Shown: positions 43,376 to 52,496, counted from the first letter of the stretch. The stretch: DNA of 64,000 nucleotides from Lysinibacillus timonensis (GCF_900291985.1 NZ_LT985980.1:2696001-2760000); one strand, 5' to 3'. The notes: generated by a model from the sequence alone, not told the origin. A program made the numbers and translations.

Positions 43376-43446
43376 TCTTTGTTCAGTAGATTCTTTTTGC
43401 GAATTTAGTAAGTTAGAGTTTTAACGCCTATTGAACAAAGATAAAA
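43371..43446 (+). repeat. Perfect 15-bp inverted repeat in the transporter operon
   Basis: TTTTATCTTTGTTCA (43371-43385) and TGAACAAAGATAAAA (43432-43446) are exact complements around 46 nt. The right arm overlaps a competing pair (GCCTAT/ATAGGT). Pairing would seize the T-tract of the preceding terminator, so it may alter readthrough to the permease gene. Confidence 0.55.
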
Positions 43447-43552
43447 GCGATAGGTAAATTAAGCGTTTCATAACGCATTTAATTCATGTAAACTAAAGCA
43501 TAATTGAGGCTTATTTGCCAAGACAAATCTAACATGAAAGGAAGGCAAAAAG

Positions 43553-44212
43553 ATGAGTCGTGAACTTGAAATTGTATTAAACTCCATATGGCCTCTTTTA
43601 AAGGCTGGACTAGCTGTAACAATTCCGCTATCGCTTATTTCCTTTGCGATTGCATTAGTAATTGCCGTAATTACGGCTCTAGTAAAATTATCGAATTTTA
43701 AAATATTAAAATTTATCTTTAGTACATATGTTTGGATCTTTAGAGGAACGCCTTTACTAGTCCAATTGTTTCTCGTCTTTTACGGATTGCCAAAGGCGGG
43801 AATTACATTAGACCCGTGGACAGCAGCAATTATTACCTTCTCATTAAACACAGGCGCATATGCGTCAGAATCTATTCGTGCATCCATTCTATCGATTCCA
43901 AAAGGGCAATGGGAAGCTGCAGAGTCCCTTGGGATGACGTATTGGCAAGTGTTAAGAAGAGTCATTGCTCCACAAACTGTAAGAATTTCTTTACCGCCAG
44001 TGACGAATGATTTTATCGACTTAGTAAAAGGGACTTCGTTAGCGGCCAGTATTACCATTGCAGAGATGTTTATGATTGGACAACAAATTGTGGCGTTTAC
44101 ATATGAGCCTTTAGCCATTTATTCGCTTGTTGCAGTGATTTACTTAATTTTCGTTTCGATTTTAACGATTATTCAAGGTAGACTAGAAAAAATTGCTTCT
44201 AAGTATATATAG
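43553..44212 (+). CDS. Cystine-type amino acid ABC transporter permease
   Basis: A 219-aa HisM/TcyB-type permease with five helices. The EAA loop is QWEAAESLGMTYWQVLRRVI followed by APQTVRISLPP, as in polar amino-acid permeases; STYVWIFRGTPLLVQLF is the standard second motif. AAAGGAAGG precedes the ATG. It is followed directly by the ATPase gene. Confidence 0.9.
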   Translation: MSRELEIVLNSIWPLLKAGLAVTIPLSLISFAIALVIAVITALVKLSNFKILKFIFSTYVWIFRGTPLLVQLFLVFYGLPKAGITLDPWTAAIITFSLNTGAYASESIRASILSIPKGQWEAAESLGMTYWQVLRRVIAPQTVRISLPPVTNDFIDLVKGTSLAASITIAEMFMIGQQIVAFTYEPLAIYSLVAVIYLIFVSILTIIQGRLEKIASKYI

Positions 44213-44219
44213 AGAGTGG

Positions 44220-44969
44220 GTGGACAACATCGTAACGTTTAAAGAAATGAATAAATCGTTTCATCATCATCACGTGCTAAAAGATATTAATGTACAATTT
44301 AAAAAAGGGGAAACGACAGTGATTCTTGGTCCGTCTGGATCTGGTAAATCTACCCTTTTAAGATGTATTAATTTACTGGAGATCCCTCAAACGGGTACAC
44401 TAGAAATAGATTCATTGAAAGTAGATTTCACTCAAAAATTATCTCAAAAAGAGAAGTTAATCATTCGTCAAAATACGGCTATGGTGTTTCAATCCTTTAA
44501 TTTGTTCCCACATATGACGGTACTTGAAAATGTTATAGAAGGCCCTATTACAGTATTGAAAAAAGATAAATCAAGTATGATTCAAATTGGTGAACAATTA
44601 CTTGAAAAAGTTGGATTGTTACACAAAAAGGATAGTTTTCCATCCCAATTATCGGGAGGTCAACAACAACGTGTAGCTATCGCACGAGCGTTAGCGATGG
44701 AACCTAAGTTTCTTCTGTTTGACGAGCCTACAAGTGCACTCGATCCAGAATTAGAAGGAGAAGTGTTAAAGGTATTAAAAGCTTTAGCAGAAGAACAAAA
44801 GTCCATGATTATTGTGACACACAATTTAAACTTTGCTCGTGTTGCCGCAGATCGTATTCTATTCCTTGAAAATGGGGAAATCCTTTTCGATGGAAGAACA
44901 GTGGAATTTTTCCAAAATACAGAGAATGAACGTATCATATCATTTATTCAATCAATGCAGTTTATCTAG
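44220..44969 (+). CDS. Cystine-type amino acid ABC transporter ATP-binding protein
   Basis: A roughly 249-aa ATPase: Walker A GPSGSGKST, Q-loop MVFQSFNLFPHMTVLENV, signature LSGGQQQRVAIARAL, Walker B FLLFDEPTSALDPE and switch His in IIVTHNLNF. GTG 44220 just behind the permease stop is taken as start; the real start may be a few codons further since the conserved part begins at VTFKEMNKSF. luxS follows 12 bp downstream. Confidence 0.9.
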   Translation: MDNIVTFKEMNKSFHHHHVLKDINVQFKKGETTVILGPSGSGKSTLLRCINLLEIPQTGTLEIDSLKVDFTQKLSQKEKLIIRQNTAMVFQSFNLFPHMTVLENVIEGPITVLKKDKSSMIQIGEQLLEKVGLLHKKDSFPSQLSGGQQQRVAIARALAMEPKFLLFDEPTSALDPELEGEVLKVLKALAEEQKSMIIVTHNLNFARVAADRILFLENGEILFDGRTVEFFQNTENERIISFIQSMQFI

Positions 44970-44981
44970 GAGGAAATGGAA

Positions 44982-45452
44982 ATGACAACAGAAAAAACAA
45001 ATGTAGAGAGCTTTGATTTAGATCATACGAAAGTTGTTGCACCATATGTACGACTTGCAGGCGTGAAAGAGGGAGAAAAAGGTGATGTTGTAACGAAATA
45101 TGATATTCGCTTCAAACAACCAAACAAAGGCCATATGGAAATGCCATCTCTTCACTCTTTAGAGCATTTAATGGCAGATCGCATTCGTAACCATTCTTCA
45201 AAAGTAGTTGATTTATCACCAATGGGATGCCAAACTGGCTTTTATCTATCTTTCATTAATCATAATGATTATAATGATGTACTAGATATTTTAGAAAAAA
45301 CATTAAATGATGTATTAGCTGCAACTTCAGTGCCTGCATGTAATGAAGTGCAATGTGGTTGGGCTGCTAGCCATAGCTTAGAGGGAGCTCAAGCTCTAGC
45401 AAAAGAGTTTTTAGAAAAACGTGCTGAATGGCATATTGTGTTTGCAGAGTAA
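44982..45452 (+). CDS. luxS: S-ribosylhomocysteine lyase
   Basis: LuxS splits S-ribosylhomocysteine into homocysteine and DPD, the precursor of autoinducer-2, in the activated methyl cycle. The iron ligands are in [14 protein letters not shown] (HxxEH) and the cysteine ligand in [23 protein letters not shown] carries the catalytic Cys. 156 aa, normal length. ATG 44982 has 8 bp to AGGAGG; ATG 44976 is too close. Lying 12 bp behind a cystine-type ATPase gene, it is probably co-transcribed, coupling cystine uptake with methionine-cycle recycling. Confidence 0.95.
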   Translation: MTTEKTNVESFDLDHTKVVAPYVRLAGVKEGEKGDVVTKYDIRFKQPNKGHMEMPSLHSLEHLMADRIRNHSSKVVDLSPMGCQTGFYLSFINHNDYNDVLDILEKTLNDVLAATSVPACNEVQCGWAASHSLEGAQALAKEFLEKRAEWHIVFAE

Positions 45453-45466
45453 AATTAAATATGACC

Positions 45467-45507
45467 ATGACCCAAAAAGGTGGAAATCCTTTTTGGGTCA
45501 TTTTTAA
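45467..45507 (+). terminator. Terminator after luxS
   Basis: Perfect 14-bp stem ATGACCCAAAAAGG/CCTTTTTGGGTCAT with TTTTT tail. Confidence 0.9.
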
Positions 45508-45674
45508 TAGATGAAAAAGTTCTAGATGTCGTATCTATTAATATGGCTAAATTATTATGTATTGGTATGAAAAGTAAACCTATTACTAGAATAAGTATGT
45601 TATAATGGCCGAGATAGGCAGTTGACTCTATTTCTATAAATAGAGTACTAACAACAGGAAGGAATGTGAAAAGA

Positions 45675-47306
45675 ATGAGTAACGGTATTTTCAAGATCCC
45701 AACACCTAAAAATGAACCTGGTAATACATATGCACCAGGTACAAAAGAAAGAGAAACTTTAAAAGCAGAATTAAATCGCCAGTCTGAAATCGTAGTGGAC
45801 ATCCCTGTGATTATCAATGGTCAAAATATAACAACAGATAAAGTAAAACAAGTAGTAATGCCACATAATCACCAACATGTACTAGCAAACTATTCAGAAG
45901 CTGGTGAAAAAGAATTACGCGATGCAGTGGAAGCGGCAATGGCTGCTAAAGATGCATGGTCAAATATGCCATGGGAACACCGTGCAGCGATTTTCTTAAA
46001 AGCTGCTGATTTAATCTCAGGTCCATACCGTGATGTAATGAATGCGGCAACGATGCTTGGTCAATCGAAAACAGCTATTCAAGCTGAAATTGATTCTGCA
46101 CAAGAATTAGCAGACTTCTTACGTTTCGGCGTTGATTATGCGAACCAAGTTTATCAAATCCAACCTGAAAGCATGAAAAATGTTTGGAACCGTTTAGATT
46201 ACCGTCCATTAGATGGTTTTGTTTTAGCGATTTCTCCATTTAACTTCACTGCAATCGGTGGAAATTTACCATCGGCTCCTGCAATGATGGGGAATGTAGT
46301 CGTATGGAAACCAGCATCGACTTCAATTTTAGCAAACTACTACTTCATGCGTATTTTAGAAGAAGCTGGCTTACCAAAAGGAGTTATTAACTTTGTACCT
46401 TCTCGTGGTTCACAAGTGTCAGAAATCGTATTAACAGATCCACGTATGGCTGGATTCCACTTCACTGGATCTACTGCAACATTCCAAACGATTTGGAAAA
46501 CAGTAGGGGAAAATATCGCTAGCTATAAATCATATCCTCGTCTAGTTGGGGAAACCGGTGGTAAAGACTTTGTATTTGCTCACGAAACTGCACAGGCAGA
46601 TAAAGTAGTTGCGAACCTTGTTCGTGGTGCATTTGAATACCAAGGTCAAAAATGTTCTGCGGCTTCTCGTGCTTACATTCCAGCTAGCCTTTGGGAAACT
46701 GTTAAAGCAGGATTAGTTGAAGAAGTTGCAAAACTTAAAGTGGGAGATGTTCGTGACTTCCGCAACTTTATGGGTGCCGTAATCGATAAACCAGCATTCG
46801 ATTCAATCGTAAGCTATATCGAATATGCAAAAGCATCTGAAGAAGCAGAAATAATTGCTGGTGGTACGTATGATGATTCAGTTGGATACTTCGTTCAACC
46901 AACAATTATCGTAACAACAAATCCAAACTTCAAAACAATGGTAGAAGAAATCTTTGGACCAGTATTAACAATCTATGTTTACGATAATGCTCAATTAGAA
47001 GAAACATTAGAATCAGTAGATACAGCATCTATGTATGCATTAACAGGAGCTATTTTTGCACAAGACCGTCAAGCGATTCAACACTTAGAAAACCGCTTAT
47101 CTGGTGCTGCTGGTAACTTCTACATTAATGACAAACCAACTGGTGCGATGATCAACCAACAACCATTTGGTGGTTCACGTGGTTCTGGTACAAACGATAA
47201 AGCAGGATCTGTATTCAACATGATTCGTTGGACTACACCTCGCGTTATTAAAGAAAACTTTGCACCAACAAATGAAGTTGCATATCCATTTATGGATGAA
47301 GAATAA
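45675..47306 (+). CDS. pruA: L-glutamate gamma-semialdehyde (P5C) dehydrogenase, group 1 (ALDH4-like)
   Basis: A 543-aa aldehyde dehydrogenase that oxidises glutamate semialdehyde to glutamate in proline/arginine use. Catalytic Cys is in GQKCSAASRAYIP, catalytic Glu in LVGETGGKDFVF, and NAD site in FHFTGSTATF. The N-terminal FKIPTPKNEPGNTYAPGTKE with RPLDGFVLAISPFNFTAIGG and the length agree with the mitochondrial ALDH4A1/group-1 form rather than the about 515-aa RocA of B. subtilis. ATG 45675 has 10 bp to AGGAAGGA. No proline dehydrogenase gene is nearby. Monocistronic. Confidence 0.88.
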   Translation: MSNGIFKIPTPKNEPGNTYAPGTKERETLKAELNRQSEIVVDIPVIINGQNITTDKVKQVVMPHNHQHVLANYSEAGEKELRDAVEAAMAAKDAWSNMPWEHRAAIFLKAADLISGPYRDVMNAATMLGQSKTAIQAEIDSAQELADFLRFGVDYANQVYQIQPESMKNVWNRLDYRPLDGFVLAISPFNFTAIGGNLPSAPAMMGNVVVWKPASTSILANYYFMRILEEAGLPKGVINFVPSRGSQVSEIVLTDPRMAGFHFTGSTATFQTIWKTVGENIASYKSYPRLVGETGGKDFVFAHETAQADKVVANLVRGAFEYQGQKCSAASRAYIPASLWETVKAGLVEEVAKLKVGDVRDFRNFMGAVIDKPAFDSIVSYIEYAKASEEAEIIAGGTYDDSVGYFVQPTIIVTTNPNFKTMVEEIFGPVLTIYVYDNAQLEETLESVDTASMYALTGAIFAQDRQAIQHLENRLSGAAGNFYINDKPTGAMINQQPFGGSRGSGTNDKAGSVFNMIRWTTPRVIKENFAPTNEVAYPFMDEE

Positions 47307-47319
47307 TAGATAATGTAAG

Positions 47320-47352
47320 AAAGCCGTCTTGAAAGTTCAAGACGGCTTTTCT
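47320..47352. terminator. Terminator between pruA and hicB (bidirectional)
   Basis: Perfect 12-bp stem AAAGCCGTCTTG/CAAGACGGCTTT; T-rich on both sides. Confidence 0.85.
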
Positions 47353-47364
47353 ATGTATGATGAG

Positions 47365-47694
47365 TTATACCTCGGCTTTAATCCACTCGATTGCGATACT
47401 TTTGATTTCAATTTCTTCCTCGTCGTATAGAGCTAGATGTCTTTTAACATCGATATCTCGAAGATTCGACGATAAAGGAATTTGTAAATCGCTACGGAGT
47501 CCTTCTTCAATGGCAATTTTCATACAATCACTAGCAATTGCAATGATATCATCTTCTGTATGCCCACCAGATAAAGCGAATTTAAATCCAGCATCCATTA
47601 AGTCAGGTATTATGATGAAAACTGGGAAATCACCTTCTTCTGTTTCACGATCCTCAACTGCAAAAATAACAGGGTATTTATATACTTTTTTCAT
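47365..47694 (-). CDS. HicB-family antitoxin-like protein (orphan)
   Basis: A 109-aa HicB-like protein: KYPVIFAVEDRETEEGDFPV, IIPDLMDAGFKFALSGGHTE and DDIIAIASDCMKIAIEEG match the partial RNase H fold of HicB, with the usual P-D-L and G motifs. GAGGTGAGG precedes the ATG. No HicA-like small RNA-binding gene is adjacent on either side, so it is an orphan regulator or has lost its toxin. Confidence 0.75.
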   Translation of the reverse strand: MKKVYKYPVIFAVEDRETEEGDFPVFIIIPDLMDAGFKFALSGGHTEDDIIAIASDCMKIAIEEGLRSDLQIPLSSNLRDIDVKRHLALYDEEEIEIKSIAIEWIKAEV

Positions 47695-47854
47695 TTCCTC
47701 ACCTCAATATTAATAATAATATAATCATGTTGTAATAAGGGTGCCAATTAAAGGGAAGTCAGTATTCTGAGAGGATGGTGAGCCAATAATGGGTTAGTGG
47801 CTATTCATTTTAGGCTTAAAATTTCCAAGTAATGCCAAGTGAGGGGTATTTTCA

Positions 47855-47890
47855 TATGAAAAGGGACACCTCAGAAAAGTGAGATGTCCC
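47855..47890 (-). terminator. Terminator of the aldolase-family gene
   Basis: GGGACA(C)CTCA/TGAG(A)TGTCCC stem; on the minus strand followed by TTTTCAT. Confidence 0.65.
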
Positions 47891-47901
47891 AAAATGGCAA
47901 A

Positions 47902-48864
47902 TTAATTTTTAGTTGTAGGTGAAACAGATGCTTCAGGTGTTGTGACTTTATCGTAGAAGTTAACGTATTGATCGCGTTCGTCACTGTTACGGTAGGCCAT
48001 TGCAACACGTGGGTGTTCGTTTAAAATTCCTGAAATCATGTAAGGAATGATATAACCCCACTCCCATTTTTCACGCATAGCTAACATATGGTTCTCAATG
48101 ACAGAAAGTAATGGTTTAATTTCGTAATTTGTTTTTTTAATGTAGCCAACAAGTAGTTCTGTATGACAGTTACCTGCTGCACGCCCCATACCATAGATAG
48201 AAGAATCGAGATATACAACGCCATTACGCAACGCAGTAAGAGTATTCGCAAATGCCAATTGTAAGTTGTTGTGTGTATGGATACCAAGCTGTTTGTTTGG
48301 AATAAGCTCACGGAACTTATTTACTTGGTGTTCAATATCTTTCGGATCTAAGCTTCCGAAAGAGTCCACGATATAAACAACATCTACAGGGCTTTCACGT
48401 ACCATATCGAACGCTTCAATCAGTTGTTGTTCAGGTACGCTTGATAGGGCCATAATGTTAAGGGATGTTTCATAGCCTAATTCATGGAACATTTGAACAA
48501 GTTCTAATCCTTTGTCAACTTCTCTTGCATAACATGCCACACGGATCATATCTAAAATACTTTCATCGCGAGGTAAAATATCATTTGGGTCAACTCGACC
48601 AATATCCACTAGCGCGGAAAGTTTCGTGTTCTTTTTCTCTGGAATCACTTGTTTTAAAAAATCATCATCTAGAAAACGCCAAGGATTCGGTTCTGTTGCC
48701 TTTAGAAGGGCAGGGGAGTTTTTGTATCCAATCTCCATATATTCAACGCCGGCATCATTCAAGCCGTTATATAAATCCTGAACGAATTCGATGCTAAAAT
48801 CCCAGTTGTTCACTAGTCCTCCATCGCGAATGGTACAGTCAATAATTTTTACATTAGGTTTCAT
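47902..48864 (-). CDS. HMGL-like aldolase-domain protein
   Basis: A 320-aa TIM-barrel enzyme of the DRE-metallolyase group. DCTIRDGGLVNNWDFS carries the metal Asp and catalytic Arg, and QLGIHTHNNLQLAFAN the His-x-His metal ligands; SSIYGMGRAAGNCHTELLV is typical near the end. It is like 4-hydroxy-2-oxovalerate aldolase domains but lacks a partner acetaldehyde dehydrogenase gene. It probably cleaves or makes a carbon bond next to a 2-keto acid; the substrate is unknown. AAGGAG precedes the ATG. Confidence 0.8.
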   Translation of the reverse strand: MKPNVKIIDCTIRDGGLVNNWDFSIEFVQDLYNGLNDAGVEYMEIGYKNSPALLKATEPNPWRFLDDDFLKQVIPEKKNTKLSALVDIGRVDPNDILPRDESILDMIRVACYAREVDKGLELVQMFHELGYETSLNIMALSSVPEQQLIEAFDMVRESPVDVVYIVDSFGSLDPKDIEHQVNKFRELIPNKQLGIHTHNNLQLAFANTLTALRNGVVYLDSSIYGMGRAAGNCHTELLVGYIKKTNYEIKPLLSVIENHMLAMREKWEWGYIIPYMISGILNEHPRVAMAYRNSDERDQYVNFYDKVTTPEASVSPTTKN

Positions 48865-49098
48865 AAACTAGTTCTCCTTTTAGTAAATGTGCAGATTCTC
48901 CGAATTACTTTTTTTACTATAGTAACACATTGTAGAAAGGTCATGTGATTTAATCTTTTTTATTATTCAGAAATTTTACATTTACTTAATATTGTGTGGT
49001 GTTTTGAAGGAAGGGTTCATGGAGTGGATGTCGAAGAATAACATAATGGTCTAGTAGTGAATATTTTTACTTCATAGATTAGGTTGGAGGGAATTCGG

Positions 49099-49191
49099 GT
49101 GGCGATTGGGTTAATTTTAGTTGGTATTATGATATTTCTTTTCTTTGATGCATGGACGTTGTTAGAGATTAATAGTAAGAGAGTATATTAG
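49099..49191 (+). CDS. 30-aa single-TM peptide
   Basis: GTG 49099 follows TTGGAGGG by 6 bp and opens 30 codons: MAIGLILVGIMIFLFFDAWT, then LLEINSKRVY. It is one hydrophobic helix with a polar end. The phzF-like gene starts 27 bp further, so they may share a transcript. Confidence 0.4.
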   Translation: MAIGLILVGIMIFLFFDAWTLLEINSKRVY

Positions 49192-49218
49192 ATGATTTTA
49201 GAAGGTAGTGGTGAATGA

Positions 49219-50106
49219 ATGGGTCAGGTAGAAGTTTATCATTATGATGCATTTTCAAATGTGCCAGGTAAAGGAAACCCTGCTGGGATTGTGTTACATG
49301 CAGAATCTTTAACAGAAGAAACGATGTTAAAGATTGCAGAAAAAGTAGGATTTAATGAATGTTCATTTATTGTTGAGTCTGACAATGCAGATATACGAAT
49401 TCGGTTTTTTACACCGGGACATGAGATGCCTTTATGTGGGCATGCAACAATGGCCAGTATGGTAGCACTGATTGAAAATGAAAAGATAGTTAAAAAAGAC
49501 AGTTATACAATTGAAACGCTTGCTGGAATCTTAAGGGTTGAAGTAAGCAAGAGAGATGGCACATTCCAAATTAAAATGGAGCATGCGAAACCTCAATTTA
49601 TACCATTTAATGGTTCGAAGTATGAGTTAGCAAAATCGATTGGGATAGAAGAGGGCGATATCGACCCACGATATCCTATTGTTTACGGGAGTACTGGGAC
49701 GTGGACGTTATGTATTCCCATTTCAAATTTAGAAGCTTTTGAGAGAATGAAACCTAGTAATAAAGACTTTCCAAATATTTTAAAAGAAATGCCAAAGTCA
49801 TCAGTGCATCCATTTAGTTTGAGTGCATTATCACCTGATGCACAGATGCACGCTCGACATTTTTCTTCACCATTTTCAGGTACGGTAGAGGATGCTATTA
49901 CTGGAACCGCTTCCGGCGTTATGGGTGCATATTATGCCACTTATGTAGAGCCACATAAAAAAGAAAACTACTCATTTGTTGTTGAACAAGGTGTAGAAAT
50001 GCAAAAGGATGGGCGAGTGCTTGTTCATGTACAGAATGAACAACATTTGCAAATAGCCATATCAGGAACTGCAGTTTTTGTACAAAAGATTCTAATTGGG
50101 ATATAA
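49219..50106 (+). CDS. PhzF-family isomerase/epimerase-like protein
   Basis: A 295-aa protein with the double hot-dog fold of PhzF. Signatures: VYHYDAFSNVPGKGNPAGIV, GFNECSFIV with the catalytic Glu, RFFTPGHEMPLCGHATMAS and, in the second half, FSGTVEDAITGTASGVMGAY. No phenazine genes are near, so it is one of the many PhzF relatives of unknown substrate in Bacillales. Confidence 0.87.
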   Translation: MGQVEVYHYDAFSNVPGKGNPAGIVLHAESLTEETMLKIAEKVGFNECSFIVESDNADIRIRFFTPGHEMPLCGHATMASMVALIENEKIVKKDSYTIETLAGILRVEVSKRDGTFQIKMEHAKPQFIPFNGSKYELAKSIGIEEGDIDPRYPIVYGSTGTWTLCIPISNLEAFERMKPSNKDFPNILKEMPKSSVHPFSLSALSPDAQMHARHFSSPFSGTVEDAITGTASGVMGAYYATYVEPHKKENYSFVVEQGVEMQKDGRVLVHVQNEQHLQIAISGTAVFVQKILIGI

Positions 50107-50109
50107 ATA

Positions 50110-50390
50110 AAGAGGCTGGGACAGAAGTGGAAAATTACAGTTCATCTTTCATTTTAGATTGTACTTTTTGGATATATGATCGTTCGTTTCCGATGCAGAC
50201 TTCGCTTTCCACGGGGAAGCCTTGAGCCTCCTCGAGCTCAAGCTCTGCGGGGTCTCAAGACTGCTTCTGCATCCCGTAGGAGTCTCAGTCTGCATCTCCA
50301 ACAAACGACTTCCAAATAAACAGGTAAGCAAATTTTTACTATATCCAAAACGCTCTGTTTGTTGAAAACTAATTTTTTCCCCAGCCTCTT
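50110..50390. repeat. MITE-like inverted-repeat element with nested repeat
   Basis: Terminal inverted repeats AAGAGGCTGGG (50110-50120) and CCCAGCCTCTT (50380-50390) enclose 259 bp. Inner arms GGATATA/TATATCC (about 50170 and 50338) are also complementary. The element holds a copy of the dispersed GC-rich repeat. It has no gene, starts 4 bp behind phzF and ends before mcp. It may serve as transcription terminator for both. Confidence 0.65.
50182..50312. repeat. Dispersed GC-rich repeat, copy 3
   Basis: CGTTCGTTTCCGATGCAGACT and its near-inverse (AGTCTGCATCTCCAACAAACG) bound the copy. The core CGCTTTCCACGGGGAAGCC, GAGCCTCCTCGAGCTC, TGCGGGGTCTCAAGA and CCCGTAGGAGTCTC parallels copies at 22820 and 24431. 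It lies inside the larger inverted-repeat element. Confidence 0.75.
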
Positions 50391-50420
50391 GTATGAAAGT
50401 TGGGTGAAGCTATTTACACT

Positions 50421-52133
50421 CTAAAATTTAAATTGTCTAATGAGTAATTGTAAGTCTTCAGCTAAACTTGCAAGTGCTTGTGAAGATGATGCAATTTCTT
50501 GCATAGATGCTAGTTGTTCTTCTGTTGCTGCTGTAACGGATTGTGTACCAGCCGCAGTCTCTTGAGCAACATCATTGACCTCTGAAATGGATTGATTAAC
50601 TTGATTTGTTCCAGTGACAAGTTTTTGTACAAGTTCTTTAATATCTTCAATTTGTGGAACTACGTCAGTAATAACCGTTTCAATTTCACTAAATGTATTT
50701 CCGGCCACATTTACAACTGTCATACCTTGTTTTACTTCACCAGTAGCATCATTCACCATTTGCATTGTTTGATCCGTATCTTTTTGTATAGCGGAAACTA
50801 AATGATAGATTTGTTGAGCGGAATGAGCCGATTCTTCTGCGAGCTTTCTCACTTCATCCGCCACAACCGCAAATCCTTTTCCGTGTTCTCCAGCTCTTGC
50901 AGCTTCAATCGCAGCATTAAGGGCTAGTAAATTCGTTTGAGCCGCAATACCTGTAATCACTTCAATAATTTGTCCGATTTCTCTTGAACGGCTTGATAGT
51001 TCACTAAACGAATCTACTAAAGACGTCACAGTTCGATCAATATATTCCATCTGGTTATTTACTTCATTAATAACTTTTCGTCCTTCAGAAGATAATTGAG
51101 AGGCTTGGTTAACTGTTCTTGAAACCTTTTCAGTGTTATTAAATATTTGTTGAGTGTCTTTATTAATAATTTCAATAATATTAGAACTGTCTTTAATAAT
51201 CTCTACTTGATTATCAGCACCAATTACCAGTTCTTGAGCAGTTGTAGAAATATGTTCACTCGCACTTGTGCTTTGTTCAGCACTTGCACTTAGCTCTTCT
51301 GATGCTGCTGCAACTTGTTCAGATGTATCTCCGACTGTTCTTAAAATATTATTTACACCTTCGACCATCGTATTAAAGGATTGATTTAGTAAACCAATTT
51401 CATCTTTTGATTGATAGTCACCTCGAACAGTAAAATCACCGTTTTCAACCTTGCTTAACAACTCTTGAATATTATTGATTGGTCGTGTAATAAGACGAGC
51501 GATTAATATTCCGATACTAATTGTAATCATCAATGCTAAAATTAGTGTGAAAGTTACTATATTTGTTGCTTGAGCAGCGGTATTTAGTGCTTCATCAAAG
51601 GCACGCGCCGATTCTGAAGTATTTGTACTTTTGACACTTGTGAAGAGATCATTTAACTCCGTTCGGATTGGCTCTAATTCATTTTGAAATACTTCGTATG
51701 CTTCCTCATTTTTATTTTCCAATGCTAGATCTCTAACCTTATATCGTGAAACGGTTAAGTCCTCATTTAGAGAAATCATTGTTTCAAGCTGTTCTTCTAT
51801 TTCACTAGATAATGTCATTTCTTCTAGTTGAGCAAAGAAGGTAAGAGATTGTTCGGTATTTGATTCTATACGTTCGTTAAGTTGTGTATTACGTTCATTG
51901 TCTTCAGTAATCATAAGTTCCAAAAGATAAGCATTAATAGCTCGGTTATTAATACTAATTTCATTAAAAAGTTCACTAGGCTTAAGTTGCTCATTGTAAA
52001 GAATATCTGAACTATTTACAGTACTTGATAGACTAGTAAAACTTACAAATCCGATAGTTGCTAAAGATATAGCGAAAAGAACAATTAATAAGATAAGCTT
52101 GTGCAAAATCTTTAAATTCTTTAATAATTTCAT
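50421..52133 (-). CDS. mcp: Methyl-accepting chemotaxis protein (copy 1)
   Basis: A 570-aa chemoreceptor. TM1 at about 10-32, an extracellular four-helix (4HB_MCP-type) sensor at 33-190, TM2 at about 191-212, HAMP ([20 protein letters not shown]), then a long signalling coiled coil with the hairpin tip [20 protein letters not shown], then [23 protein letters not shown] 52133 is preferred, 7 bp from AGGAG. Paralogue of the receptor at 52507, same length and strand. It would control the CheA kinase and swimming; the ligand is unknown. Confidence 0.92.
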   Translation of the reverse strand: MKLLKNLKILHKLILLIVLFAISLATIGFVSFTSLSSTVNSSDILYNEQLKPSELFNEISINNRAINAYLLELMITEDNERNTQLNERIESNTEQSLTFFAQLEEMTLSSEIEEQLETMISLNEDLTVSRYKVRDLALENKNEEAYEVFQNELEPIRTELNDLFTSVKSTNTSESARAFDEALNTAAQATNIVTFTLILALMITISIGILIARLITRPINNIQELLSKVENGDFTVRGDYQSKDEIGLLNQSFNTMVEGVNNILRTVGDTSEQVAAASEELSASAEQSTSASEHISTTAQELVIGADNQVEIIKDSSNIIEIINKDTQQIFNNTEKVSRTVNQASQLSSEGRKVINEVNNQMEYIDRTVTSLVDSFSELSSRSREIGQIIEVITGIAAQTNLLALNAAIEAARAGEHGKGFAVVADEVRKLAEESAHSAQQIYHLVSAIQKDTDQTMQMVNDATGEVKQGMTVVNVAGNTFSEIETVITDVVPQIEDIKELVQKLVTGTNQVNQSISEVNDVAQETAAGTQSVTAATEEQLASMQEIASSSQALASLAEDLQLLIRQFKF

Positions 52134-52458
52134 TTTCATTCTCCTATTTATTTTATTCGTTCATTTTTTATGTAGTTGCCTGTCCTATCACTTGTATTAA
52201 CAGCAATATAGGTCACATAAAAAATGAAATATTTGATATATATCTTTTATCGCTCGGAAATGTATTAATTTAAGCGGAAGTAATAAAAAAATATAAATAT
52301 TTAATATATAACCTAGCATTATTATCCAATAAATATAAATAATGGATATAAATATAGTTTTATAATAATAGTATATAGAAATATATAGTAAAAAAGGATT
52401 ATAAAGGGTTGATTGAGAATGGATAAGGGGGGACTGACACAGATTTTTATAATAAAAA
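52134..52458. other. Intergenic region between the two chemoreceptor genes
   Basis: About 325 bp, very AT-rich with runs of ATATA around 52310-52390. I see no gene. It should hold the minus-strand promoter of the first receptor. Confidence 0.5.
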
Positions 52459-52496
52459 ACAGTAGCACAAACCTAATGCTAAGTTTGTCCTACTGT
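52459..52496 (-). terminator. Terminator of the second chemoreceptor gene
   Basis: ACAGTAGCACAAAC/GTTTGTCCTACTGT stem (one mismatch), and on the minus strand a TTTTTTATT tail. Confidence 0.85.

Noticed and set aside
47695-47900. HicA toxin next to HicB
   Set aside because: No small ORF with a double-stranded-RNA-binding pattern was found on either side.
50149-50331. 60-codon minus-strand ORF
   Set aside because: It lies wholly inside the dispersed repeat and has no ribosome site.
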